A DNA stretch of 64,000 bases, taken from positions 62,001 to 126,000 of the forward strand of contig NZ_BMSX01000005.1 in assembly GCF_014649375.1 (NCBI RefSeq), read 5' to 3'. How positions within the stretch are numbered: the stretch's first letter is position 1; every line of letters starts with the position of its first letter. The position numbers and the translations under genes were made by a program. The DNA comes from Streptomyces aurantiogriseus (lineage in GTDB: Bacteria > Actinomycetota > Actinomycetes > Streptomycetales > Streptomycetaceae). The notes below the pieces were generated by a model, which saw only the letters and a list, made by a program, of their open reading frames with translations, ran no database searches and was not told the origin of the DNA. This document shows positions 16,583 through 25,806 of the stretch, piece by piece.

Positions 16583-17296
16583 ATGGCTGTCATTCACCCC
16601 ACCGCCACCGAGGCGCTGCACGAACTGCTGTCCGACGGGATGACCCTGGCCGTAGGCGGGTTCGGCCTGAGCGGCATCCCCGACGACCTGATCGCGGCGG
16701 TCCGCGCATCGGGCGTCCGGGACCTCACCGTCATCTCCAACAACATGGGGGTGGACGGGATCGGCCTCGGCGTCCTCATCGAGGGCGGCCAGGTCCGCAA
16801 GGTCATCGCCTCCTACGTGGGTGAGAACAAGCTCTTCGCGCAGCAGTACCTCGACGGAGTGCTCGAGGTGGAGTTCAACCCCCAGGGCACCCTGGCCGAA
16901 CGGCTCCGTGCGGGCGGCGCCGGGATCCCCGCCTTCTACACCCGCACGGGGGTGGGCACCGAGGTCGCGGCGGGCAAGCAGACCGAGGTCTTCGACGGAG
17001 TCGAGTACGTGCTCGAACGGGGCCTGGTCGCCGACCTCGCGCTGGTGCGGGCCCACCGCGCGGACACCGCCGGCAACCTCGTCTACCGCTACACCGCCCG
17101 CAACTTCAACCCGGTCGTCGCGACGGCCGGCCGGGTCACCGTGGCCGAGGTCGACGAGGTCGTCGACGAGGGTGAGATCCATCCCGACCACGTGGTCACG
17201 CCGAGCATCTACGTCCAGCGCGTCATACGGACGTCGAGCCGGTTCAAGCACATCGAGCAGCGCACCACGCGGCAGCGGGCCAAGACGTCCGCGTGA
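16583..17296 (+). CDS. scoA: 3-oxoacid CoA-transferase subunit A
   Basis: The 237-residue protein has the family-I CoA-transferase alpha signature GGFGLSGIPDDLI near residue 27 and the conserved SYVGEN and VEFNPQGTLAERLR segments. With subunit B it activates acetoacetate using succinyl-CoA, or a related 3-oxoacid, in the cytoplasm. The ATG at 16583 follows AAAGGA; the GTG at 16568 has no site. It heads scoA-scoB-thiolase-hmgA, which carries acetoacetate from homogentisate to acetyl-CoA. Confidence 0.92.
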   Translation: MAVIHPTATEALHELLSDGMTLAVGGFGLSGIPDDLIAAVRASGVRDLTVISNNMGVDGIGLGVLIEGGQVRKVIASYVGENKLFAQQYLDGVLEVEFNPQGTLAERLRAGGAGIPAFYTRTGVGTEVAAGKQTEVFDGVEYVLERGLVADLALVRAHRADTAGNLVYRYTARNFNPVVATAGRVTVAEVDEVVDEGEIHPDHVVTPSIYVQRVIRTSSRFKHIEQRTTRQRAKTSA

Positions 17297-17351
17297 GCGC
17301 GTGCCGCACAAGCCGAGCAAGAAGAGCCGCGTGTGAAGAAGAGGAGTTGTC

Positions 17352-18005
17352 ATGACATGGTCGCGTGACGAGATGGCCGCCATCGCCGCCTCCGAACTGA
17401 GAGACGGCGCCTATGTCAACCTCGGCATCGGCATCCCCACCCTGGTCGCCAACCACCTCCCCGAGGGCGTGAAGGTCACCCTCCAGAGTGAGAACGGTCT
17501 TCTGGGCATGGGCCCGTTCCCCTACGAGGGGGACGAGGACGCCGACTTGATCAACGCGGGCAAGCAGACCGTCACGGTGTTGCCCGGCGGCAGCATCTTC
17601 GACTCGGCCGCCTCCTTCGCGATGATCCGCGGCGGGCACGTCGACCTCACGATCCTGGGAGCCATGCAGGTGTCGGGCTCCGGAGACCTCGCCAACTGGA
17701 GCATCCCGGGATCCGTCGTCAAAGGCATGGGCGGAGCCATGGATCTGGTCGCGGGAGCACGCCGCGTGATCGCCCTGACGACCCACCTCGCCAAGGACGG
17801 CTCCTCCAAGATCGTCCGCAAGTGCACCCTCCCGCTGACCGGTGTCGGCGTCGTGGACCGTGTCATCACCGACCTCGCCGTCTTCGACGTCGTCGAGGGC
17901 GGCCTGGTGCTTGCCCGGACCGCCCCCGGGGTGACGGTCGACGAGCTCCGTGCCGTCACCGAGGCCGAGTTCACCGTCGGCTCCGCATACGAGGCGGCGG
18001 CATGA
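17352..18005 (+). CDS. scoB: 3-oxoacid CoA-transferase subunit B
   Basis: The 217-residue beta subunit carries the catalytic Glu in [10 protein letters not shown] (about residue 49), the [10 protein letters not shown] oxyanion segment and the [14 protein letters not shown] stretch. It forms the hetero-oligomeric transferase with the product of the gene 55 bp upstream. An AGGAG sits before the ATG. It overlaps the thiolase gene by ATGA, which couples acetoacetyl-CoA formation to its cleavage. Confidence 0.94.
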   Translation: MTWSRDEMAAIAASELRDGAYVNLGIGIPTLVANHLPEGVKVTLQSENGLLGMGPFPYEGDEDADLINAGKQTVTVLPGGSIFDSAASFAMIRGGHVDLTILGAMQVSGSGDLANWSIPGSVVKGMGGAMDLVAGARRVIALTTHLAKDGSSKIVRKCTLPLTGVGVVDRVITDLAVFDVVEGGLVLARTAPGVTVDELRAVTEAEFTVGSAYEAAA

Positions 18006-19189
18006 CTCTCGCCCAGACCTTCGGAACCGACATCGTCATCTCCGGTTGGGGGCACACGCGCTTCGGCTCACTGCGTGACCAGTCCCTCGAAGACCTCGTC
18101 ATCGCAGCCGCCGGCGACGCGATCGCCGCCGCGGGGATCGACGCCGGGGACGTCGACGAGATCTGGTTCGGCCAGTTCAACTCGGGCCTCTGGCCACTCG
18201 CCTTCGCCTCGTCCCTGGCACTCCAGATCTCCGACGACTTGTTCGGCGTACCCGCCACCCGGGTCGAGAACGCCTGCGCCTCCGGCTCGGCGGCCGTCCA
18301 TGGCGGCGTCAAGTCCCTTCTCGCGGGCACCGCTCGGACCGTCCTGGTGATCGGCGCCGAGAAGATGTCCCACGCCCCGGCGGAGCAGGTCGGTGCCGCC
18401 CTGCTCGGGGCCGACTACGAGCTCGCCGGCCAGGAGTCCCGCACCGGTTTCGCCGGGCTGTTCGCCACGGTCGCCGAGGCCTATCAGGAGCGTTACGGCG
18501 GCCTGGACGACGTTCTCGGGCGGATCGCCGCGAAGAACCACCGCAACGGCCTGGCCAATCCGTGGGCTCACCTCCACAAGGAGCTCACCCCCGAGTACTG
18601 CGCGACGACCTCGCCCAAGAACCCCGTCGTCGCCGGTCCGTTGCGGCGCACCGACTGCTCGCCGGTCTCCGACGGCGCGGCGGCCCTCGTCCTCACGACC
18701 GCGCCGAGCCGCGGCGCGGCCCAGAGCCCCGTCCGGCTGATCGGCTTCGGCCAGGCGAACGACTTCCTGCCCGCCGACAAACGCGACCCCGTCGAGTTCG
18801 CCGGCAGCGCCGCAGCCTGGAACCGCGCGAAACGCATGGCCGGCGTGGAACTGGGTGACCTGGACCTGATCGAACTGCACGACTGCTTCACGATCGCCGA
18901 GTTGGTGATGTACGAGGTGCTCGGAATCGCACCTCGAGGGAAGGGGCGCGTCGCGCTCGACGAGGGCACCGTGTTCCGGGGCGGCAGTCTGCCGGTGAAC
19001 CTCTCCGGCGGGTTGAAGAGCAAGGGCCACCCGGTCGGCGCCACCGGGGTCTCCCAGCACGTGATGGCGGCAATGCAACTGTCCGGCACCGCCGGTGACA
19101 TGCAGCTGCCGGGAGCGCGTCGCGCCGCCGTGCACAACATGGGCGGGCTCGCGGTGGCCAACTACGTCAGCGTCCTGGAGGCGACCTGA
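18002..19189 (+). CDS. Thiolase-family protein (SCP2/AcAc-CoA-type acetyl-CoA acetyltransferase)
   Basis: The 395-residue protein has the acyl-accepting Cys in [12 protein letters not shown] (about residue 97), the HDCFT motif, the catalytic [10 protein letters not shown] near residue 340 and a C-terminal HNMGG. This pattern is nearer the SCP2-thiolase/acetyltransferase-like branch than the biosynthetic PhaA branch. By position it should cleave acetoacetyl-CoA from the CoA transferase into two acetyl-CoA. The start is the ATG overlapping the scoB stop. Confidence 0.88.
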   Translation: MTLAQTFGTDIVISGWGHTRFGSLRDQSLEDLVIAAAGDAIAAAGIDAGDVDEIWFGQFNSGLWPLAFASSLALQISDDLFGVPATRVENACASGSAAVHGGVKSLLAGTARTVLVIGAEKMSHAPAEQVGAALLGADYELAGQESRTGFAGLFATVAEAYQERYGGLDDVLGRIAAKNHRNGLANPWAHLHKELTPEYCATTSPKNPVVAGPLRRTDCSPVSDGAAALVLTTAPSRGAAQSPVRLIGFGQANDFLPADKRDPVEFAGSAAAWNRAKRMAGVELGDLDLIELHDCFTIAELVMYEVLGIAPRGKGRVALDEGTVFRGGSLPVNLSGGLKSKGHPVGATGVSQHVMAAMQLSGTAGDMQLPGARRAAVHNMGGLAVANYVSVLEAT

Positions 19190-19227
19190 GCCCGCCCCAG
19201 GCCCCCGAACACCTCATGGAGACACTC

Positions 19228-20565
19228 ATGACCACTGTTGACACGTCAGTCACCAACACCACCGGACCGGCTTCCGCGCGCGACCTCGCGTATCTCTCGG
19301 GTTTCGGCAACCAGCACGTCACCGAAGCCGTCCCGGGGGCCCTCCCACAGGGCCGCAACAGCCCGCAGAAGGCACCGCTGGGCCTCTACGCCGAGCAGCT
19401 GAGCGGCACCTCGTTCACGGCGCCGCGCCAGGACAACCTTCGTACGTGGGTCTACCGCATCCGCCCCTCCGCCAAGCACTCCCCGTTCCAGCAGCTGGAT
19501 GCCGGCAGCCTGGCCGCGAGCCCGATCGCGAACGCCGCCCCTGCCCCCAACCGCCTGCGGTGGGACCCCTACGAGTTCCCGGCCGAGCCGAAGACGTTCG
19601 TCGAGTCGCTGTTCACCATCGGCGGCAACGGCGATGTGCGCGCACAGTCGGGCGTCGCCATCCACATGTACGCCGCGGCCAGGTCGATGGACCGCGAGTA
19701 CTTCGTCAACAGCGACGGCGAGATGCTGATCGTCCCGCAGCAGGGCGGTCTGCGCGTCGCCACGGAACTCGGCGTCCTCGCGGTCTCTCCCGGCGAGATC
19801 CTCGTCATTCCCCGCGGCCTCCGCTTCAAGGTGGAGCTGCCCGACGGCGTGGCCCGCGGATACATCCTGGAGAACTACGGCCAGATCTTCAGGCTGCCCG
19901 AGCTCGGCCCGATCGGCGCCAACGGCCTGGCCAACCACCGGGACTTCCAGTACCCGACGGCGGCCTTCGAGGACCGGGACGAGGAGGTACAGGTCTTCAA
20001 CAAGTACCTCGGCAACCTGTGGGTCTCCGACTACGACCACTCCCCCCTCGACGTCGTCGGCTGGCACGGCAACCTCGCGCCCTACAAGTACAACCTCAGC
20101 AACTTCATGGTGATCGGCACGATCTCGTTCGACCACCCGGACCCGTCGATCTACACCGTGCTGACCTCGCCCAGCGGAATCCCCGGGACGGCGAACGCCG
20201 ACTTCGCGATCTTCCCGGACCGCTGGCTCGTCGCCGAGAACACCTTCCGTCCGCCGTGGTTCCACCGCAACGTCATGAGCGAGTTCGTGGGACTCGTGCA
20301 CGGCACCTACGACGCGAAGGCCGAAGGCTTCCTCCCCGGCGGCGCCAGCCTGCACAACTGCTTCGCCTCGCACGGCCCCGACCGTGAGACCTACGAGACC
20401 GCCAGCACGGCGGAGCTCAAGCCGCGCAAGATCGACAACGGGCTCACGTTCCTGTTCGAGACCCGACTGCCCATCATCCCGACCGCCGCCGCCCTCGCGC
20501 TGCCGACGCTTCAGGAGGACTACGACGCGGTCTGGAACGGCCTCCAGCGCCACTTCGAGGGCTGA
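19228..20565 (+). CDS. hmgA: Homogentisate 1,2-dioxygenase
   Basis: The 445-residue protein has the full hallmark set: [19 protein letters not shown] at the N-terminus, the iron-site motif [16 protein letters not shown] (His and Glu ligands) and [15 protein letters not shown] (His ligand). It opens the ring of homogentisate to maleylacetoacetate using Fe(II) and O2. The ATG at 19228 has GGAG six bases upstream; an ATG at 19216 is also in frame. It is last in the scoA-scoB-thiolase-hmgA run and is followed by a stem-loop at 20586-20613. Confidence 0.97.
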   Translation: MTTVDTSVTNTTGPASARDLAYLSGFGNQHVTEAVPGALPQGRNSPQKAPLGLYAEQLSGTSFTAPRQDNLRTWVYRIRPSAKHSPFQQLDAGSLAASPIANAAPAPNRLRWDPYEFPAEPKTFVESLFTIGGNGDVRAQSGVAIHMYAAARSMDREYFVNSDGEMLIVPQQGGLRVATELGVLAVSPGEILVIPRGLRFKVELPDGVARGYILENYGQIFRLPELGPIGANGLANHRDFQYPTAAFEDRDEEVQVFNKYLGNLWVSDYDHSPLDVVGWHGNLAPYKYNLSNFMVIGTISFDHPDPSIYTVLTSPSGIPGTANADFAIFPDRWLVAENTFRPPWFHRNVMSEFVGLVHGTYDAKAEGFLPGGASLHNCFASHGPDRETYETASTAELKPRKIDNGLTFLFETRLPIIPTAAALALPTLQEDYDAVWNGLQRHFEG

Positions 20566-20585
20566 CACCGCCGTACAACACGTCG

Positions 20586-20613
20586 TCCGGCCCGCACCCC
20601 ATGGCGGGCCGGA
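20586..20613. terminator. Bidirectional terminator hairpin
   Basis: A 10-bp stem TCCGGCCCGC / GCGGGCCGGA with an 8-base loop lies between the convergent hmgA (stop 20565) and RraA-like (stop 20674) genes. Confidence 0.75.
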
Positions 20614-20673
20614 AGCGCTTGTGAAGCGACCAGATCCGGACGGACAGTCAGCGTCGCAGGCTGCCCGGCATTG

Positions 20674-21408
20674 TCAGTGACTCTCGCGCCACTTGTCGAA
20701 CCCCTGCTTCCAGCGACCAGTAGGAGGGAACAGTCCCTCGACCGGATTCCCTTCCGCGATCCGCTCTGCCACCCAGGCGTCTTGTTTCTCTTGGTCGGCC
20801 GCGGCGTCGGCCACCTCTTCGACGAGGTGTGCCGGGATGACGACGACACCGTCGTCGTCTCCGACCACGATGTCCCCGGGCTGGACCGCCACTCCCCCGC
20901 ACGTGATCGTTGTGTCCCTCTCCCAGGGGACATGGCGTCGGCCGAGGACCGCGGGGTGAACCGACTGGGTGAAGGTCGGAAGGCCGATGTCAGCGACAGC
21001 GACCGAGTCCCGAACGCCACCGTCGCTGACGATTCCGGAAGCGCCGAGCACCTTGGCGCGAAGGGCGAGAGCATCGCCGAACGTCCCCGTGGAGGGATCC
21101 TGGCGTGCCTCGATCACCAGCACGTCGCCGGCCCGGAGGTCGTCGAAGGCTTGTTTCTGGGCGTTGTAACCGGATCCGTACTCATCGGAGAGGTCAGGCC
21201 GGTAGGCGACGAAGCGGAGCGTTCGAGCAGGGCCGATGAGCTTGCTGCCCGGCAAGCGGGAGTGAACGCCGTCGATCGACATGTCCGGGTAGCCCCGCTG
21301 ACGCAGTTCCGCGCTGATCGTGGCAACGGCAGTGTGCCTCAACTTGTCCCGCACTTCGGCGTCCAACGTGGCTCGGGTGCCCTTCGTGACTCGGTTTCCT
21401 CCGTTCAC
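20674..21408 (-). CDS. RraA-like protein (HMG/CHA aldolase / oxaloacetate-decarboxylase family)
   Basis: The 244-residue protein has the RraA-fold signature SDGGVRD (near residue 130) and the GDIVVGDDDGVVVIP strand, which holds the acidic metal residues. Members are class II pyruvate aldolases/decarboxylases rather than RNase regulators. It is third in hydratase-aldolase-RraA. A protein of the same type is fused to an FAH domain in the hpa operon at 46667, so I infer a decarboxylation step on a 2-oxo tricarboxylate or dicarboxylate intermediate. The GTG start at 21408 (GGGAGG upstream) overlaps the aldolase stop. Confidence 0.85.
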   Translation of the reverse strand: MNGGNRVTKGTRATLDAEVRDKLRHTAVATISAELRQRGYPDMSIDGVHSRLPGSKLIGPARTLRFVAYRPDLSDEYGSGYNAQKQAFDDLRAGDVLVIEARQDPSTGTFGDALALRAKVLGASGIVSDGGVRDSVAVADIGLPTFTQSVHPAVLGRRHVPWERDTTITCGGVAVQPGDIVVGDDDGVVVIPAHLVEEVADAAADQEKQDAWVAERIAEGNPVEGLFPPTGRWKQGFDKWRESH

Positions 21409-22190
21409 GACGTGCCTCCCCCCGTGTAGGCGGACATCAACCGCTCACTGCCCCGCGCCAGCAGGTCGACGTCGGCGCCGACGAGGATGAAGTCGGCACC
21501 CGCTTCGATGTAGCGCTGGGCGAGGGCGGGGGCGAACGCGTTCACTCCGGCCTTCCTTCCGGCACGCCTCGCGGCCGTGATGCAGGTGGTGACGGCGTGT
21601 ATGACATCCGGGTGATCCTGTTGGCCCAACAACCCCATGGATGCCGCCAGATCGGACGGGCCGACGAAGACGCCGTCGATGCCGGGTGTAGTGGCGATCT
21701 CCGCGATGTTCTTCACCGCGGTGTCGGACTCGACCTGCACATACGCCGAGAGCGTTTCCCGGGCCTGTCCCAAGTAGTTCGGCACCCGGTTCCAGCGCGA
21801 CCCGCGAGCCAGCGCGCTGCCGACCCCGCGGATCCCCTCCGGTGGATAGGTGACGGCTCGTGCCACCTCCCTGGCCTGCGCACCATCGTCGATCATCGGA
21901 ATCAGCAAGTTCTGGACGCCGAGGTCGAGATACTGCTTGATCATGACCGGGTCGGCACTGGGGGGCCGTACCACCGGGGTGATCGGGTAGGCGTGGGTTG
22001 CTTGCAGCTGGCTCTGCAGCGTCATGAGGTCGCCGGGGCTGTGCTCCGTGTCGATGAGCAGCCAGTCGAGGCCACTGCCGGCGCAGATCTCGGCGACAAG
22101 GGGGCTGCCGCTGCATACCCACATCCCGATCAGTGTCCGGTCCGCGTCGGCGAGCACCGAAGCGAATGTCGGGTCTAGACGAAGCGACAT
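21405..22190 (-). CDS. HpcH/HpaI-family 2-oxo-acid aldolase
   Basis: The 261-residue class II (metal-dependent) aldolase has LLIDTEHSPGD near residue 45, the metal-site segment VQVESDTAVKNI and GVFVGPSDLAASMG. HpaI cleaves 4-hydroxy-2-oxoheptanedioate to pyruvate and succinic semialdehyde in hydroxyphenylacetate catabolism. Here it overlaps the hydratase gene by 16 bases and the RraA-like gene by four, so hydration and retro-aldol steps are encoded together. Confidence 0.9.
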   Translation of the reverse strand: MSLRLDPTFASVLADADRTLIGMWVCSGSPLVAEICAGSGLDWLLIDTEHSPGDLMTLQSQLQATHAYPITPVVRPPSADPVMIKQYLDLGVQNLLIPMIDDGAQAREVARAVTYPPEGIRGVGSALARGSRWNRVPNYLGQARETLSAYVQVESDTAVKNIAEIATTPGIDGVFVGPSDLAASMGLLGQQDHPDVIHAVTTCITAARRAGRKAGVNAFAPALAQRYIEAGADFILVGADVDLLARGSERLMSAYTGGGTS

Positions 22191-22960
22191 GTGACCGCCC
22201 CCAGGTTCCCGTAGTCGGCATGGATCGTGTCACCGCGCTCGACCCACAGGGGACGGGTGAAGGATCCCGAGAGCACGATGTGGCCTGCGCTGAGCGTCGT
22301 GCCGTGCTGGAACAGCTTGTTCGCCAGCCACGCGACTCCGTTGGCGGGGTTGCCCAGCACGCCGGCGGCGAGGCCGGTCTCCTCGATGGTCTGGTTGCGG
22401 TAGAGGAGCGTGCCGACGCGCCGCAGGTCGATGTCGCCGACGGGCACGGGACGACCACCGACCACCATGGCTCCCATGGCCGCGTTGTCGCTGATCGTGT
22501 CGACGATTGTTCGTCCCGCGAGCTCGATGTGGGAGTTGAGGATCTCGATCGCCGGTACGACGTACTGGGTTGCGGCGAGAACGTCGAAGACCGTGCAGCG
22601 CGGTCCCGTGAGCGGCCGACTCAGCACGAAGGCCAGTTCGACTTCGACTCGCACGTTGGAGAAATTGTCGTGTGGGACGTCGGCACCGCTCTCAAGAACC
22701 ATGTCGTCGAAGATGACGCCGTAGTCAGGCTCGGCGATGCCGGTCGCCTCCTGCATCACCCGGGACGTCAGGCCGATCTTGTGTCCGACAACGGTGTGAC
22801 CTTCCTCTTCACGCCGCCGCGACCACAGCCTCTGCACGGCGTAGGCATCCTCAACCGTCATTCCCGGGTTGCGGGCCGTCAGCAGAGGCACCACCGTGCG
22901 GCTGTGACCCGCTTTGGCCAACTCGTCGGCGATCTCCTCGATGCGCGCATGTTCGAGCAT
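22175..22960 (-). CDS. 2-oxo-pent/hept-enoate hydratase (HpaH/MhpD family)
   Basis: The 261-residue protein matches the FAH-fold hydratase group. It has GHKIGLTSRVMQE near residue 60, the metal-binding VEVELAFVLS near residue 105, and the late GNPANGVAWLANKL stretch. HpaH hydrates 2-oxohept-3-ene-1,7-dioate, and MhpD-type relatives act on 2-hydroxypentadienoate. The ATG at 22960 follows GGGAGGG. It is first gene of the minus-strand operon and is divergent from the FAH gene at 23095. The hpa operon at 43-50 kb has no hydratase, so this one may serve both. Confidence 0.9.
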   Translation of the reverse strand: MLEHARIEEIADELAKAGHSRTVVPLLTARNPGMTVEDAYAVQRLWSRRREEEGHTVVGHKIGLTSRVMQEATGIAEPDYGVIFDDMVLESGADVPHDNFSNVRVEVELAFVLSRPLTGPRCTVFDVLAATQYVVPAIEILNSHIELAGRTIVDTISDNAAMGAMVVGGRPVPVGDIDLRRVGTLLYRNQTIEETGLAAGVLGNPANGVAWLANKLFQHGTTLSAGHIVLSGSFTRPLWVERGDTIHADYGNLGAVTCRFV

Positions 22961-22987
22961 GTACCCTCCCGCCAATCGTGAGGTAAC

Positions 22988-23010
22988 ATCATATACGATT
23001 GCAGATATGA
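22988..23010. promoter_or_regulatory. Divergent-promoter inverted repeat, candidate GntR operator
   Basis: TCATAT (22989-22994) and ATATGA (23005-23010) are exact complements ten bases apart. An overlapping near-palindrome, ATCATATACGAT, covers 22988-22999. It lies in the only AT-rich part of the divergent region between the hydratase and FAH genes. The cluster's GntR gene at 25123 is the obvious candidate binder. Confidence 0.5.
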
Positions 23011-23094
23011 AACCATGCATGACGCCAGCGAGTCAGGCGCGGACCGGGTCCACCGGCCCACCCTCAGTCGCTGCGATGACGAAAGGACGCTCTG

Positions 23095-23865
23095 GTGATC
23101 AACCCACTCCACGATCGGCCTTCGAAGATGGTGGCCGTCCACCTCAACTACCGAAGTCGCGCCGATCAGCGCGGCAGGACGCCCGCGTTCCCGTCGTACT
23201 TCCTCAAGGCGCCGTCAACCCTGGCGCCCTCCGATTCCGTGCTCGGCGTGCCCGCCGACTGTGAACTCCTGGCCTTCGAGGGAGAGATCGCCCTCATCAT
23301 CGGAGCCGAAGCGCACCGCGTCAGCCGTGACACCGCCTGGCGACACGTCAGCGGGGTGACGGCGGCGAACGACTTCGGCCTGTACGACCTGCGCTATGCC
23401 GACCCCGGGTCGAACGTCCACTCCAAGGGCCTCGACGGATGCACCCCGATCGGCCCGGCCATACTGGACGCGGCACAGCTCGACCCTTCGAGCCTGCACC
23501 TCCAGACCTACGCGAACGGTCGGCTGGAGCAGGACGCGCGAGTCGCGGACGACATGCTGTTCGACTTCGCCTACTTGATCGCGGATCTGTCACGGTTCAT
23601 GACGCTGCAGCCGGGTGACGTGATCCTGACCGGCACGCCAGCCGGCTCCTCCGTCGCACAGCCCGGGGATGTGGTCGAGGTCGAAGTGGCCGGCACTCAC
23701 GTGAACGGAACTCGAACGTCGACCGGCCGCCTGCGCACGTCGATCGCCAAGGACGACTACCGCGTCGGATCGCTACTGCCGGCTCCACAGGCCGACGCAG
23801 CCGCGAAGGCGGCGGCATACGGGCACCCTGCCCCTCAGGCCACGGGCCCCACCCCGCGCGGGTAG
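23095..23865 (+). CDS. FAH-family isomerase/decarboxylase, HpaG-like
   Basis: The 256-residue protein has the FAH metal cluster FEGEIALIIG (Glu62, Glu64), DLRYADPGSN, and the late GDVILTGTPAGSS. It aligns without gaps at its N-terminus to the FAH half of the fused protein at 46667 (same numbering for the metal Glu residues). HpaG-type enzymes decarboxylate or isomerise 5-carboxymethyl-2-hydroxymuconate-derived products. The GTG start at 23095 follows AAAGGA. It leads a plus-strand run with a DUF3500 gene and a GntR gene. Confidence 0.88.
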   Translation: MINPLHDRPSKMVAVHLNYRSRADQRGRTPAFPSYFLKAPSTLAPSDSVLGVPADCELLAFEGEIALIIGAEAHRVSRDTAWRHVSGVTAANDFGLYDLRYADPGSNVHSKGLDGCTPIGPAILDAAQLDPSSLHLQTYANGRLEQDARVADDMLFDFAYLIADLSRFMTLQPGDVILTGTPAGSSVAQPGDVVEVEVAGTHVNGTRTSTGRLRTSIAKDDYRVGSLLPAPQADAAAKAAAYGHPAPQATGPTPRG

Positions 23866-23893
23866 CCGTCGCCCGCACTGCCGGATCGACACC

Positions 23894-25045
23894 ATGTCCA
23901 CCCAGAGAAGCCAAGGACTCACCCAGGTGACTGCGCCATACGAGGCCCCCGACACCATCAAACGGATGCTGTTCACCACGTGGGCGCTCTTGAACTCACT
24001 GACGCCCGAGCAGCGTGCCATCGCTTCTTATCCCATGTCCGATCCCCGACGCCTCGACTGGGACTTCATCCCGAAGCCCGATCGCACCGGGATCGCGATG
24101 TCGATGCTTCACGGCCACCAACGAACCCTGGCCCAGCACCTGCTGGCTTCGGGCCTGAGCACACGGGGCTACAGCCAAGCGCTGCAGATCATGGCCATGG
24201 AGAACATGCTGCGCGAAAAGGAGGTCCATGAGCGCGGCCTCGGCGTCATCGCAGGTGACTTCCGCGATCCCGACAACTATTCCTTCTCGTTCTTCGGCCG
24301 CCCCGGCTTCGAGGACACATGGGGCTGGCGAGTCCTCGGTCATCACCTCTCCCTGAGCTACACGATCATCGGTCAGCGCTACCTGACGGTCACACCGTGC
24401 AACATGGGTGCGCAGCCGGTTCCCTCGGGTGTCTTCCACCCGCTCAGGGACGACGAGGAACTCGCCTTCGAACTGCTGCACGGCATGTCGGACGCACACC
24501 GCAAGGCGACGGTGATCCACGACGTGGCTCCCGCCGACTACGTCACCCGGCAGGTGCCGCGCATCGGCCGCGTCGAGCTGCCCGACTACGTCGACCTGGG
24601 CATCCCCAGCTACCGCATCTCGGACGCGGATCGGGAGGCGCTCAAGTTCGAGGCCGACCGGCCGCGCGGGGTGGCGGCATGCGACCTGGACAGCCGGGGG
24701 TCCGCGTTGGTCAAGGACCTCATCCGGACCTACGTCGGCCGCATCCCCGACGAACTGGCCGACACCTATCTGCGCACGCTCGACGGTACGAACGACGACA
24801 AGATCTTCTTCTGTTGGGCGGGCGGGATCGAGCACGGAACGTCGCACTACTACCGGATCCAGACCGACACGTTGCTCATCGAGTTCGACAACGCGATCGA
24901 CAGCGGCAATCACATCCACTCGGTCTGGCGGGACTATCACAACGACCTGGGACACACACTGCTGATCGACCATTACGAACAGTCGAAGAACAGCGATCAC
25001 CATCTGTCCCGCCGGACTCGGTCCACCGTGCCCGCAGAGGGATGA
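23894..25045 (+). CDS. DUF3500-family protein, copy 1
   Basis: The 383-residue protein has no signal peptide or membrane segment. Conserved marks shared with the second copy at 33547 are FFG-x-P, TWGWRVLGHH (His150-His151), SHYYRI, LLIEFDN and an H-x-H (His340, His342) followed by an Arg. Paired histidines plus Glu/Asp suggest a metal site, but no activity can be named. It sits 28 bp after an HpaG-like gene inside a meta-cleavage lower-pathway cluster that has no visible ring-cleaving enzyme, so a catabolic enzyme role is plausible. The family assignment is from motif memory. Confidence 0.75.
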   Translation: MSTQRSQGLTQVTAPYEAPDTIKRMLFTTWALLNSLTPEQRAIASYPMSDPRRLDWDFIPKPDRTGIAMSMLHGHQRTLAQHLLASGLSTRGYSQALQIMAMENMLREKEVHERGLGVIAGDFRDPDNYSFSFFGRPGFEDTWGWRVLGHHLSLSYTIIGQRYLTVTPCNMGAQPVPSGVFHPLRDDEELAFELLHGMSDAHRKATVIHDVAPADYVTRQVPRIGRVELPDYVDLGIPSYRISDADREALKFEADRPRGVAACDLDSRGSALVKDLIRTYVGRIPDELADTYLRTLDGTNDDKIFFCWAGGIEHGTSHYYRIQTDTLLIEFDNAIDSGNHIHSVWRDYHNDLGHTLLIDHYEQSKNSDHHLSRRTRSTVPAEG

Positions 25046-25122
25046 CATGCTGAGGAATGCCGGTGCCCCGCCCGGCCGGCTGTGCCCCTTGTACGTTCCA
25101 GACCCACCGGCAGGATGAACCG

Positions 25123-25797
25123 ATGCCTTCCCCCGATGCACAACCGACTCGCCTGTCGAAGTCACAGCTGGTCTACCGCGCACTTCGCGAGCGCATCATG
25201 GACGGCACCTACAGCCCGGGGTACCGTCTGGTCCTCGAACAACTGGCTCGTGAGTTCTCCGTCAGCGCCGTCCCGGTACGCGAGGCGGTGCGGCTCCTGG
25301 AAGCCGAAGGCTACGTCACCTTCGAGCGGAACGTCGGCGCCCGGGTCGCGATCGACGAGACGCAGTACGAGACGGCGGCGGAAGCGCTGGCGGTGGTCGA
25401 CGGTGCCGCCGTCGGGCTCAGTGGTCCGCACCTCACCGAGGACGACCTCGAGGCGGCCCGCGAGGTGAACGAGAAGATGCGCCGGAGCCGCGAATCCTTC
25501 GACCCGGTCAGCTTCGCCAGGCTGAACGGCGAGTTCCACGCCATCCTGCGCAGCAGGTGCCCGAACACCGACCTGCTGAACATGGTCGGCAAGCAGCTGC
25601 AACTCCTCGACCGGATCAGAAGGTCCCCCTTCGACTTCGTACCGGCACGCTCGCTCCAATCGGTCGAGGAGCACGAGGAGTTGCTGTCGCTCATCGAACG
25701 GGGTGCGGAACCGGACAAGGTCGAGCGCTACGCGCGGCAGCACAGGCTGAACACCTTGCAGGCGTTCATCGAGCAGCGCAGGCAAAGCGCCGAGTGA
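25123..25797 (+). CDS. GntR-family regulator (FCD/FadR subfamily)
   Basis: The 224-residue protein has a GntR winged HTH in residues 12-75 (LVYRALRERIMDGTYSPG, then VSAVPVREAVRLLEAEGYV). An all-helical FCD effector domain follows, with metal/ligand residues around FHAILRSRC and VEEHEELL. The ATG at 25123 follows AGGA. It is last in the FAH-DUF3500-GntR run and so is likely to regulate this divergent aromatic cluster through the repeat at 22988-23010. Confidence 0.92.
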   Translation: MPSPDAQPTRLSKSQLVYRALRERIMDGTYSPGYRLVLEQLAREFSVSAVPVREAVRLLEAEGYVTFERNVGARVAIDETQYETAAEALAVVDGAAVGLSGPHLTEDDLEAAREVNEKMRRSRESFDPVSFARLNGEFHAILRSRCPNTDLLNMVGKQLQLLDRIRRSPFDFVPARSLQSVEEHEELLSLIERGAEPDKVERYARQHRLNTLQAFIEQRRQSAE

Positions 25798-25806
25798 GTG
25801 CGCGCC

